From Geodermatophilus sp. DSM 44513 (GTDB lineage: Bacteria > Actinomycetota > Actinomycetes > Mycobacteriales > Geodermatophilaceae): a DNA stretch of 64,000 nt. The notes beneath the pieces are model-generated. The model was not told where the DNA came from. It was given only the letters and a program-made list of their open reading frames with translations, and searched no databases. The stretch spans positions 2,418,001 through 2,482,000 of the forward strand of contig NZ_CP135963.1 of assembly GCF_032460525.1 (NCBI RefSeq), read 5' to 3'. A program made the position numbers and the translations under genes. This document shows positions 51,562-59,445 of this stretch, in pieces; position 1 is the first letter of the stretch; the number at the start of each line of letters is the position of its first letter.

Positions 51562-53216
51562 CGTTCCTCCAGGTAGCGGTGCACCAGCGTGACGGCCATG
51601 GCGCCCTCGCCGACGGCCGAGGCGACCCGCTTCACCGAGTCCGCGCGCACGTCCCCGGCCACGAAGACCCCCGGCACGCTGGTCTCGAGGAAGTAGGGGT
51701 CGCGGTCCAGCGACCAGCCCGGCGGGCGCCGGCCGTCGTGCACCAGGGCGGGCCCGGTGGGGATGAAGCCGCGCGCGTCGCGGACCACGGCGCCGTCGAG
51801 CCAGTCGGTGCGCGGGGCGCCCCCGATGAAGACGAACAGGTGGCTGGCCGGCAGCGTCTCCCGCTCCCCGCTCTGCGCGTCCTGCACGGTGATCGCCTCC
51901 AGGTGCCCGTCGCCCTGGACCCCGACCACGGTGCTGCAGGTGCGCACGCGGATCGACGGGATCTGCGCGATCTGCTCGATGAGGTAGTGCGACATCGACG
52001 CCTCCAGCGACGGGCCGCGCACCAGCAGGGTCACCGAGCGGGCGTAGCGGGCGAAGAACACCGCCGCCTGCCCGGCGGAGTTGGCGCCGCCGACGACGTA
52101 GACGTCCCGGTCGGCGCAGTCGGCGGCCTCGGTGGTGGCCGAGCCGTAGTACACGCCGCGCCCGGTCAGGTCGTCGCAGCCGGGAACGCCGAGGCTGCGG
52201 TAGGAGACGCCGGTGGCCAGCACGACGGCGCGCGCGGCGACGCTGCGCCCGTCGTCCAGGCGCAACACGCGCTTGGGGCCGTGCGCCTCCAGGGCGACCA
52301 CGTCCCGGGTGAGCAGCAGCTCGGTGCCGAACTTGACCGCCTGCCGGCGGGCCCGCTCGGCCAGGTCCGCGCCGGAGACGCCCCCCGGGAAGCCCAGGTA
52401 GTTCTCGATCCGGCTGCTCTGCCCGGCCTGCCCGCCGGTGGCCTCGCGTTCCACGAGCACCGTGCGCAGCCCCTCGGACGTGCCGTACACCGCGGCGCCC
52501 AGCCCGGCCGGCCCCCCGCCGACCACGACCAGGTCGTAGAACTCCTCCTGCGGGTCGACCCCGAGCCCCACGGCGGCCGCGAGCTCGGCCTCGCCCGGGT
52601 GCCGCAGCACCTGCCCGTCGGCGGTGACGACCACCGGGACGTCGTCCGGCCCCGCGCCGGCCGCGGCGAGCACCCGCTGCCCCTCGGGCTCGTCGACGCT
52701 GTACGCGGTGAACGGGACGGCGTTGCGGGCCAGCAGGGTGCGGGCCCGGAAGGACGGCGCCGACCAGCGGTGGCCGACCAGCTTGACGCCCGCGACCTCC
52801 GGGTCCGGGGTGTCGTGCCAGGTCCGCAGCATCTCGTCGACGCGGGGGTAGAGCTTCTCCTCCGGCGGGTCCCACGGCTTGAGCAGATAGGCGTCGACGT
52901 CGACGTCGTTGATGGCCGCGATCGCGGCGTCGGTGTCGGCGTACGCGGTCAGCAGCGCGCGGCGGGCCCGCGGGACGAGGTCCATCGCGCGCTCGAGGAA
53001 CTCCACGCCGGTCATCTCCGGCATCCGGTGGTCGGCCAACAGCACCGCCACCGGGTCCCCGCGCAGCTTCAGCTCGCGCAGCGCCTCCAGGGCCTCGGCA
53101 CCGGAGCCGGCGCGCAGCACGCGGTACCGCTCCCCGTACTGACGGCGCAGGTCACGGGCGACGGCCCGGGAGACCCCGGGGTCGTCGTCGACGGTGAGCA
53201 GGACGGGTCGGGCCAT
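51558..53216 (-). CDS. Response-regulator receiver fused to a thioredoxin-reductase-like flavoprotein
   Basis: 552 aa from ATG at 53216. Residues 1-130: receiver domain with acidic residues Asp10-12, phosphoacceptor Asp62 in LLADHRMPEMTG, Thr90 and Lys113 (YLLKPWD). Residues about 140-215: a glutaredoxin/thioredoxin-like fold (VKLVGHRWSAPSFRARTLLARNAVPFTAYSV) without a CxxC pair. Residues 225-552: FAD/NAD(P)-binding domain with GGGPAGLGAAVY, NYLGFPGG, GGANSAGQAAVFFA and GVFVAGDVR. Where thioredoxin reductase has its CATC redox pair, this protein reads GVYYGSATTEAADC (354-367), so both cysteines are lost. It may be a flavin-based signalling or output protein, not a disulfide reductase. Confidence 0.92.
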   Translation of the reverse strand: MARPVLLTVDDDPGVSRAVARDLRRQYGERYRVLRAGSGAEALEALRELKLRGDPVAVLLADHRMPEMTGVEFLERAMDLVPRARRALLTAYADTDAAIAAINDVDVDAYLLKPWDPPEEKLYPRVDEMLRTWHDTPDPEVAGVKLVGHRWSAPSFRARTLLARNAVPFTAYSVDEPEGQRVLAAAGAGPDDVPVVVTADGQVLRHPGEAELAAAVGLGVDPQEEFYDLVVVGGGPAGLGAAVYGTSEGLRTVLVEREATGGQAGQSSRIENYLGFPGGVSGADLAERARRQAVKFGTELLLTRDVVALEAHGPKRVLRLDDGRSVAARAVVLATGVSYRSLGVPGCDDLTGRGVYYGSATTEAADCADRDVYVVGGANSAGQAAVFFARYARSVTLLVRGPSLEASMSHYLIEQIAQIPSIRVRTCSTVVGVQGDGHLEAITVQDAQSGERETLPASHLFVFIGGAPRTDWLDGAVVRDARGFIPTGPALVHDGRRPPGWSLDRDPYFLETSVPGVFVAGDVRADSVKRVASAVGEGAMAVTLVHRYLEER

Positions 53217-53334
53217 GACGCCTCCTGGCCGGCCCACCGGGCGGACCGGTCGGTGTGCGGGGAGGACGGCGTGGTCGCCGGCCGCCGTCCACGGTAGCCC
53301 CTGCGCGGCCCCGGGCGACGGCCTCGACGGCCGC

Positions 53335-53703
53335 TCAGCGGCGGCGGACCGGCTCCGGGAAGGTCTCGCGCACCGCGGTCATGTCCAGCTCGCGGACCGT
53401 GGCGATGAGCAGCTCCACGGAGTCCGCCGGCAGCCAGCCCGGCTCGGCGAACACCGGCACGCCGTCGCGGAAGACCATCAGGCTCGGCGCCCGCTGCACC
53501 CCGACGGCCGCGGCCAGGTCGGGCTCGGCGCGCACGTCGACGCGGGCGAAGCGCAGGTCGGGGTGCCGCCGCGCCGCCGCGTCGAAGACCGTGGCGAACG
53601 CGCGGCTGGAGCCGGAGGCCTCGTCGCGGAAGTCGACCAGCACGATGCCCGCCGCGGCCGTCACCGCCGCGAAGTCCCGGCCGGAGAGCCCGTCGGTGCC
53701 CAT
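53335..53703 (-). CDS. Thioredoxin-fold protein lacking both active-site cysteines
   Basis: 122 aa from ATG at 53703, TCTCC complement (GGAGA) upstream. The thioredoxin fold is clear: VLVDFRDEASGSSRAFATVFDAAARRHPDLRFARVDVRAEPDLAAAVGVQRAPSLMVFRDG, with the cis-proline (APSLMVF, Pro73). The site that normally reads WCGPC reads ASGSS (29-33), so both cysteines are serine. It cannot do disulfide exchange but may bind a partner. Same strand as the flavoprotein and kinase, 118 bases upstream of them. Confidence 0.88.
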   Translation of the reverse strand: MGTDGLSGRDFAAVTAAAGIVLVDFRDEASGSSRAFATVFDAAARRHPDLRFARVDVRAEPDLAAAVGVQRAPSLMVFRDGVPVFAEPGWLPADSVELLIATVRELDMTAVRETFPEPVRRR

Positions 53704-53811
53704 GCCGTCTCCTTCCCCCCGGGCACCGAGTGTGCCCGGCCCGCCCGCGGACGGCTTCCCGGACGCCGTCGGCACGCCTACCGTGGGCACCCCGGACCGG
53801 AGGAGACCGCC

Positions 53812-54159
53812 GTGGACGTCCGCACCGCGATCGACCCCTCGGTCCCGCCCAGCGGGACCGGCTGCGTGGAGTGCGACGCCACCGGCGGGTGGTGGTTCCA
53901 CCTGCGCCGGTGCGCCCGGTGCGGGCACGTCGGCTGCTGCGACTCCTCGCCCGCGAAGCACGCCCGCCGGCACGCGGCCGAGGCCGGGCACCCGGTGATG
54001 CGCAGCTTCGAGCCCGGCGAGACCTGGTTCTGGGACTTCGCCCGCGAGGAGCCCCTGGACGGCCCGGAACTGGCGCCCCCGGAGCACCGGCCGCGCGAGC
54101 AGCCCGCCCCCGGCCCGCGTGGCCGGGTGCCCGCCGACTGGATCGCGCAGCTGCACTGA
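53812..54159 (+). CDS. UBP-type zinc-finger protein
   Basis: 115 aa from GTG at 53812, GGAGGAGA upstream. Zf-UBP domain with GCVECDATGGWWFHLRRCARCGHVGCCDSSPAKHARRHAAEAGHPVMRSFEPGETWFWDF; zinc ligands include Cys18, Cys21, Cys34, Cys37, Cys42 or 43, His50, His54 and His60. In eukaryotes the fold binds the free C-terminus of ubiquitin; bacterial members have unknown partners and often sit near redox flavoproteins. Divergent from the thioredoxin-like gene. Confidence 0.92.
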   Translation: MDVRTAIDPSVPPSGTGCVECDATGGWWFHLRRCARCGHVGCCDSSPAKHARRHAAEAGHPVMRSFEPGETWFWDFAREEPLDGPELAPPEHRPREQPAPGPRGRVPADWIAQLH

Positions 54160-54160
54160 C

Positions 54161-54220
54161 GAAGGACCCTCCTGCCCCCCGCCACTCGCAAGCTCGCGGC
54201 GGGACCCTGCAGGAGGGCCG
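54161..54220. repeat. Dispersed intergenic hairpin element, family 1, copy C (inverted)
   Basis: Reads GAAGGACCCTCCTGCCCCCC then GCCACTCGCAAGCTCGCGGC and ends CTGCAGGAGGGCC. Read on the other strand it aligns with copies A, B and D. It lies between converging genes. Confidence 0.8.
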
Positions 54221-54224
54221 GGCG

Positions 54225-54316
54225 CGGGGCCCTGCGACGGGGCCGTTCCAGCACGTCACCACACTCGCGGAGGGGCCCTGCGACGGGGCCGCTCCAGAAG
54301 GTCACCACACTGCGGT
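54225..54316. repeat. 46-bp tandem repeat, two copies
   Basis: Unit begins GGGGCCCTGCGACGGGGCCG and ends with GTCACCACACTCGCGG; copies are offset by 46 bases (the CCTGCGACGG string is at 54231 and 54277). The second copy has a few substitutions. It follows the family 1 element directly and precedes the TetR stop. Confidence 0.78.
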
Positions 54317-54333
54317 GGGGCCAGCGGGGTCCT

Positions 54334-55023
54334 TCAGCGGCGGGTGGTGAGGTGGGCGACGACGAGGTCGCAGAGCATCCGGCGCTGGTGGTCGCGGAGG
54401 GCGGGGTCGAGCATGTCCCGGCCGAACAGCGCCCGCCAGGTGTAGCGGTTGGCCGTGCGGTAGATGCAGAAGCCGCTGATCACCTGGTGCACGTCCAGCG
54501 CCTCGAGGTCGTCCCGGAAGACGCCGGCCTCGCGTCCGCGGGCGAGGATGCGCCCGAGGACGTCCAGGGCGCGGGTGTTGAGGTTGGACAGGCGGTCGGA
54601 CCTGGCGACGTGCTCGGCGCGGTGGATGTTCTCGATGCTCACCAGCCGGATGAAGTCCGGGTGGGCCTCGTGGTGGTCGAAGGTGAGCCCGGCCAGGGCG
54701 CGGATCGCCTCCACCGGGTCCAGGTGCTCGACGTCGAGCCGCTGCTCGAGGTCGCGGATGCGGCTGTAGGCCCGCTCCAGGACGGCGACGTAGAGCTGCT
54801 CCTTGCCGCCGAAGTAGTAGTAGATCATCCGCTTGGTGGTGCTGGTCTTGGCGGCGATCTCGTCGACGCGGGCCCCGGCGTAGCCCCGGTCGGCGAACTC
54901 GCTGGTGGCCACGTCCAGGATCTCGGCGCGGGTGCGCTCGGCGTCGCGCGAGCGCGGCAGGGGACGGACGGAACCGGCCGCCCCGTCGTCGTCGGGCAGT
55001 GGCTGGACGGCGGACGGCGGCAC
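54334..55023 (-). CDS. TetR-family transcriptional regulator
   Basis: 229 aa from GTG at 55023. Helix-turn-helix RAEILDVATSEFADRGYAGARVDEIAAKTSTTKRMIYYYFGGKEQLYVAVLERAY, then a ligand-binding domain. The TetR_C-type core GLTFDHHEAHPDFIRLVSIENIHRAEHV is like regulators of aromatic catabolism. It is just downstream of the shikimate-type MFS gene on the same strand and likely controls it and the divergent genes. Confidence 0.88.
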   Translation of the reverse strand: MPPSAVQPLPDDDGAAGSVRPLPRSRDAERTRAEILDVATSEFADRGYAGARVDEIAAKTSTTKRMIYYYFGGKEQLYVAVLERAYSRIRDLEQRLDVEHLDPVEAIRALAGLTFDHHEAHPDFIRLVSIENIHRAEHVARSDRLSNLNTRALDVLGRILARGREAGVFRDDLEALDVHQVISGFCIYRTANRYTWRALFGRDMLDPALRDHQRRMLCDLVVAHLTTRR

Positions 55024-55063
55024 GGCGGTGGTCCTCCCGGTGCGGTCTGGGGCCTGCGAGCGT

Positions 55064-55100
55064 AGGTGGCCGGGCCGACACGACGTCGGCCCGGCCACCT
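55064..55100 (-). terminator. Terminator hairpin after the MFS gene
   Basis: Arms AGGTGGCCGGGCCGAC (55064-55079) and GTCGGCCCGGCCACCT (55085-55100) pair perfectly around 5 bases. Lies 8 bases past the MFS stop and before the TetR gene. Confidence 0.85.
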
Positions 55101-55107
55101 CGCTGCC

Positions 55108-56499
55108 TCACGCCGAGGTGCGGATGCGCTCGTACTCCTCGCGCGGCACCACCGGGGCGTCGTCGCGGCCCAGGTCGTCCAGGTGCACCCGGTGGGTCTC
55201 CCGGGCCGACCAGGCCGCCGTCGCCGCGACGACCCCGATGCCGAAGGTGATGCTGCCGACGATCAGCGGCACGTTGGCGTCGCCCGGGGCCACGATCGCG
55301 TACAGCGTGGGCAGGAACGCGGTGATCATCGTGCCCAGGTTCTGCGAGACCGCGAAGGCGGTCACCCGGGTCCGGGTGGGGAAGAGCTCCTGGTAGAAGG
55401 CCGGGAAGACCGCGTTGTAGCCCTGGTAGACCACGCCCCACATGAGGATGGCGAGGGCGAAGGCCCCGACCACCGAGCCCTGGCTGATCGCGTAGAGGTA
55501 GGCGAAGGACAGCAGCGTGGAGCCCAGTGCGCCGGCGATGATGCAGGGCCGCCGGCCGATGCGGTCGGACAGGTCGCCGACGAAGGGGATCAGCAGGACG
55601 GCGACCGCGTTGCCGACCACGGAGATCCACAGGTAGGTCGCGGTGTCGAACTCGATGCCGTAGGCCTCGCTGGTGGCGTAGGTGGCGCCGAAGACGGTGG
55701 TGGCCACCGGGACGGCGTTCATCAGCGCCATGCAGATCACCCGCAGCATGTCCGGCCCGCTCTCCCGGACCGCCTGGACGATCGGGGCCTTGGGCACCTC
55801 ACCGTGCACGGCCTCCTCCTGGAAGGCCGGGGTCTCGTCGACGCGGCGCCGGATGACGATGCCGGCGAGCACCACGAGCGCGGACAGCAGGAACGGGATG
55901 CGCCAGCCCCACGACTCGAACTGCGCGTCGGGCAGGAGGGAGGCCAGCGGCAGGAAGACCGCGGCGGCCAGGATCTGCCCGGCCTGCACCCCCTGCAGGG
56001 TGTAGCTGGCGTAGTAGCCGCGCCGGCCGAAGGGGGCGTGCTCGACGATCATCGCGCTGGCGCCGGAGATCTCCCCGCCCACGGCGAAGCCCTGCACCAG
56101 CCGCAGCACCACCAGCAGGGCCGGGGCCAGCAGGCCCACCTGCTGGTAGGTGGGCAGCAGGGCGACGAGGAACGTGGACACGCCCATCAGCAGCATGCAC
56201 AGCACCAGAACGTTCTTGCGCCCGCGGGTGTCCCCCCAGTGGCCCAGCACGAAGGCGCCGATCGGGCGGGCGACGTAGCCGACGCCGAAGGTGGCCAGCG
56301 AGACGATGACCCCGATCTGCGGGTCGGTGTCCGGGAAGAAGATCGTCGGGAAGACCAGGGCGGCGGCCTGGGCGTAGATGAAGAAGTCGTAGTACTCCAG
56401 CGCGCTGCCCATCCAGCCGCTGGCCGCGGCCTTCCTGGGCGTCTTCTCGAACTGGCTGGGCTCGTGCGAGCCGGGGGGCTCGACCACTGCGTCGCGCAT
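55108..56499 (-). CDS. MFS metabolite:H+ symporter, shikimate (ShiA)-like
   Basis: 463 aa from ATG at 56499, GGAGGACC upstream. 12-helix member of the MHS family: ASGWMGSALEYYDFFIYAQAAALVFPTIFF, then GVGYVARPIGAFVLGHWGDTRGRKNVL and GFAVGGEISGASAMIVEHAP. Related transporters carry shikimate, quinate, dicarboxylates or aromatic acids. Its divergent position to a shikimate dehydrogenase-like gene makes a shikimate or quinate substrate most likely. Confidence 0.9.
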   Translation of the reverse strand: MRDAVVEPPGSHEPSQFEKTPRKAAASGWMGSALEYYDFFIYAQAAALVFPTIFFPDTDPQIGVIVSLATFGVGYVARPIGAFVLGHWGDTRGRKNVLVLCMLLMGVSTFLVALLPTYQQVGLLAPALLVVLRLVQGFAVGGEISGASAMIVEHAPFGRRGYYASYTLQGVQAGQILAAAVFLPLASLLPDAQFESWGWRIPFLLSALVVLAGIVIRRRVDETPAFQEEAVHGEVPKAPIVQAVRESGPDMLRVICMALMNAVPVATTVFGATYATSEAYGIEFDTATYLWISVVGNAVAVLLIPFVGDLSDRIGRRPCIIAGALGSTLLSFAYLYAISQGSVVGAFALAILMWGVVYQGYNAVFPAFYQELFPTRTRVTAFAVSQNLGTMITAFLPTLYAIVAPGDANVPLIVGSITFGIGVVAATAAWSARETHRVHLDDLGRDDAPVVPREEYERIRTSA

Positions 56500-56581
56500 C
56501 GGTCCTCCAGGGGCGGGGTGCGCCGGTCGGCGCGGGGACGGCGGTGCTGGCGCGGCCCGTGACGAGTCCCACGACCGCAAT

Positions 56582-56702
56582 GAACTACTTGGTACATTAG
56601 CGTGGCGGAGAGCACAAGACCCCGTCCCGGAGTCGTCGCCGACGCTGGCGCCGATCCCCCGGCCGTGGTCTGCTGCACACCAACTCACCAACTGGTACAC
56701 AG
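56582..56702. promoter_or_regulatory. Divergent promoter region with two candidate TetR sites
   Basis: In the gap between the MFS gene and the dehydrogenase gene two AT-rich islands share ACT(T)GGTACA: TACTTGGTACATTAGC (56586-56601) and CACCAACTCACCAACTGGTA (56679-56698, with a direct repeat ACCAACT). These are the only AT-rich islands in the gap. Probable operators of the nearby TetR protein; not proven. Confidence 0.5.
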
Positions 56703-56714
56703 GGGGCGGTCCGA

Positions 56715-57593
56715 GTGACGGACGACGCGCAGAAATTCCTCGTCGGCCTGGTCGGCAGCGGCATCGGCCCGTCGCTGAGCCCGCCGCTGCACGAGCGCGA
56801 GGCCGACGAGCTGGGGCTGCGCTACCTCTACCGGCGGCTGGACCTCGACGTCCTGGCCCGCCCGGCGTCGGCGGTCGGCGAGGTCCTGGCCGCCGCCCGG
56901 CTGGCCGGCTACGACGGGCTCAACGTGACCCACCCGTGCAAGCAGCTGGTCCTCGGTCACCTCGACGAGCTCTCCCCCGACGCGGCGGCCCTGGGCGCGG
57001 TGAACACCGTCGTGCTGCGCGGCGGGCGGGCGGTCGGGCACAACACCGACTGGTCCGGCTTCGCCCGGGCCTTCGACCGCGGCCTGCCCGAGGCGGCGCT
57101 GGACCGCGTGGTGCTGCTCGGGGCCGGCGGCGCCGGCGCCGCGGTCGCCCACGCACTGCTCACCCTGGGTGCCACGCGGCTCACCGTCCTGGACGTGGAC
57201 GGGCAGCGGGCCGCCGCGCTGGCCGGGTCGCTGGCCGCGCGGTTCGGGGTCGGCCGCGCCGACGGCGGCGACCTCGCGGGGCTGCCCGCGGCCCTGGCCG
57301 GCGCCGACGGGCTGGTGCACGCCACCCCCACCGGCATGGCCGCCCACCCCGGCCTGCCGCTGGACGCCGCCCTGCTGCGCCCGGAGCTGTGGGTCGCCGA
57401 CATCGTCTACCGGCCGCTGCGGACCGCGCTGGTGCGCACCGCCCGCGAACGCGGCTGCCGGGTGCTCGACGGCGGCGGCATGGCGGTGTTCCAGGCCGTC
57501 GACTCCTTCCGGCTGTTCACCGGCGTGGAGCCCGACGCCGGGCGGATGCTGGCCCACTTCACCGAGCTGGTCTCCGGCGCCCGTGTCTCCTAG
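56715..57593 (+). CDS. Shikimate/quinate dehydrogenase, catabolic type
   Basis: 292 aa from GTG at 56715. AroE fold: VGLVGSGIGPSLSPPLHEREADELGLRYLYR (substrate serines), GLNVTHPCKQLVLGHLDELS with catalytic Lys and Asp, GAVNTVV, NTDWSGF and the Rossmann motif VVLLGAGGAGAAVAHALL. Relatives (QsuD) oxidise quinate or shikimate with NAD. It overlaps the next gene by 11 bases. Together with the divergent transporter it forms a quinate/shikimate uptake and breakdown route. Confidence 0.9.
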   Translation: MTDDAQKFLVGLVGSGIGPSLSPPLHEREADELGLRYLYRRLDLDVLARPASAVGEVLAAARLAGYDGLNVTHPCKQLVLGHLDELSPDAAALGAVNTVVLRGGRAVGHNTDWSGFARAFDRGLPEAALDRVVLLGAGGAGAAVAHALLTLGATRLTVLDVDGQRAAALAGSLAARFGVGRADGGDLAGLPAALAGADGLVHATPTGMAAHPGLPLDAALLRPELWVADIVYRPLRTALVRTARERGCRVLDGGGMAVFQAVDSFRLFTGVEPDAGRMLAHFTELVSGARVS

Positions 57594-59445
57594 GCGCCGA
57601 GCGATCGCCACGGTCTGCCTGTCCGGCACGCTCGAGGACAAGGTGGCCGCGGCCGCCGCCGCCGGGTTCGACGGCATCGAGGTCTTCGAGCCCGACCTGG
57701 TCGCCTCCCCCTGGACGCCGGACGAGCTGGCCGCCCGGTGCACCGACCTCGGCCTGTCGGTGGACCTCTACCAGCCCTTCCGCGACCTGGACTCCACCGA
57801 CCCGGCCCGCTTCGCCCGCAACCTGCACCGCCTGGACCGCAAGCTCGACGTGATGGCCGCGCTCGGCACCGACACCGTGCTGGTCTGCTCCTCGGTCGCC
57901 CCGGACGCCGTCTCCGACCCCGACCAGCTGGCCGGCCAACTGGCCACGGCCGCCGCGCGCGCCGGTGCGCGCGGGTCGCGGATCGCCTACGAGGCGCTGG
58001 CCTGGGGCCGGCACGTCTCGACCTGGGAGCGGTCGTGGGACGCCGTCCGCCGCGCGGACTCCCCGGCTCTGGGCCTGTGCCTGGACAGCTTCCACGTGCT
58101 CTCCCGCGGCGGGGACCCGGCCGGCTTCGCCGACGTCCCCGGGGAGAGGCTGTTCTCCCTGCAGCTGGCCGACGCACCCCGCCTGGCGATGGACGTGCTG
58201 CAGTGGAGCCGCCACCACCGGCTCTTCCCCGGCCAGGGCGCCTTCGACCTGCTCGCCTTCCTCGCCGCGGTGCTCGCCACCGGGTACGCCGGGCCGCTGT
58301 CGCTGGAGGTGTTCAACGACGTCTACCGGCAGGCCGACCCGGCCCGGACGGCGGTCGACGCGATGCGCTCGCTGCAGTGGCTGGAGGAGGCCCTGGCGCT
58401 GCGTTCCCCGGGCACCGGACCGACCCCGCCGCCGGCCGCGCCGGCGCTGTCCGGCTGGTCGTTCACCGAGCTCGCGGTCGACGGGGTCTCCGGACCGCGG
58501 GCGGCGCAGGTGCTGGCCGCCCTCGGCTTCGCGCACACCGGCCAGCACCGCTCCAAGCCGGTGCAGCTGTGGGAGCAGGGGGCCGACCCGGCGCGCCGCG
58601 CCCGGGTGCTGGTCAACGCGTCCGTCGTCCGCCCGGCCGCGGCCGGCGTCGCCTCGGTCGCCGCCCTGGGCCTGGAGAGCGCCGACCCGGGCCGCTCCGC
58701 CGCGCGCGCGGAGGCGATGAGCGCGACGGTCCTCCCCCGCACGCGCGGGACGGCCGAGGCCGAGCTGTCCGCGGTCGAGGCGCCCGACGGCACCGAGGTG
58801 TTCTTCACCCGCACGGTCCCCGACGGGTGGCCGGCGGACTTCCTGCCCACCGGCGAGCGGCCCGGGACCGGGGCCGGCATCACCGGCGTCGACCACGTCG
58901 GGCTGACCCAGCCGTTCGACTCCTTCGACGAGGCCGGGCTGTTCTACCGCGCCGTCCTCGGCCTGGAGCCGCAGGAGGTGACCGAGGCCGCCGCGCCGTT
59001 CGGGCTGGTGCGCACCCGCGCGGTCACCGACCCCGGCCGGTCGGTGCGCCTGGCGCTGTCGGCCGCCACGCTGCGCCGCGGCGGCTGGGCCCCGGGCGTG
59101 CCCGAGCCGCAGTACGTGGCGCTGGCCACCGCGGACCTCGTGGCCACCGCCCGGGCCCTGCGCGACGCCGGGGCGCCGCTGCTGGCGCTGCCGGTCAACT
59201 ACGCCGACGACCTGGAGGCCCGCCTGGACCTGCCCGCGGACGTGCTGGCCGCCGTCCGCGAGCACGGGCTCATGTACGAGGAGGACGCCCACGGCGGCTA
59301 CCTGCACCTGGCCACCGAGGTGCTCGGCGACCGGGTGTTCTTCGAGGTGGTGCAGCGGCTGGGCGGCTACGACGGCTACGGCACCGCCGACGCCCCGGTG
59401 CGGATGGCCGCGCACCGCCGCCGTCGCCAGGCGGCCGCGCGGTAG
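57583..59445 (+). CDS. qsuB: 3-dehydroshikimate dehydratase, TIM barrel fused to HPPD-like domain
   Basis: 620 aa from GTG at 57583, overlapping the dehydrogenase. Residues 1-280: sugar-phosphate-isomerase/AP-endonuclease-like TIM barrel (ATVCLSGTLEDKVAAAAAAGFDGIEVFEPDLV, GSRIAYEALAWGRHVSTWE, LDSFHVLSRGG, LSLEVFNDVYRQ) as in AsbF/QuiC. Residues 290-620: two vicinal-oxygen-chelate halves like 4-hydroxyphenylpyruvate dioxygenase, with GITGVDHVGLTQPFDSFDEAGLFYRAVLG and HLATEVLGDRVFFEVVQRLGGYDGYG supplying metal ligands. Matches C. glutamicum QsuB. Product: protocatechuate from 3-dehydroshikimate. Confidence 0.92.
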   Translation: MSPRRRAIATVCLSGTLEDKVAAAAAAGFDGIEVFEPDLVASPWTPDELAARCTDLGLSVDLYQPFRDLDSTDPARFARNLHRLDRKLDVMAALGTDTVLVCSSVAPDAVSDPDQLAGQLATAAARAGARGSRIAYEALAWGRHVSTWERSWDAVRRADSPALGLCLDSFHVLSRGGDPAGFADVPGERLFSLQLADAPRLAMDVLQWSRHHRLFPGQGAFDLLAFLAAVLATGYAGPLSLEVFNDVYRQADPARTAVDAMRSLQWLEEALALRSPGTGPTPPPAAPALSGWSFTELAVDGVSGPRAAQVLAALGFAHTGQHRSKPVQLWEQGADPARRARVLVNASVVRPAAAGVASVAALGLESADPGRSAARAEAMSATVLPRTRGTAEAELSAVEAPDGTEVFFTRTVPDGWPADFLPTGERPGTGAGITGVDHVGLTQPFDSFDEAGLFYRAVLGLEPQEVTEAAAPFGLVRTRAVTDPGRSVRLALSAATLRRGGWAPGVPEPQYVALATADLVATARALRDAGAPLLALPVNYADDLEARLDLPADVLAAVREHGLMYEEDAHGGYLHLATEVLGDRVFFEVVQRLGGYDGYGTADAPVRMAAHRRRRQAAAR

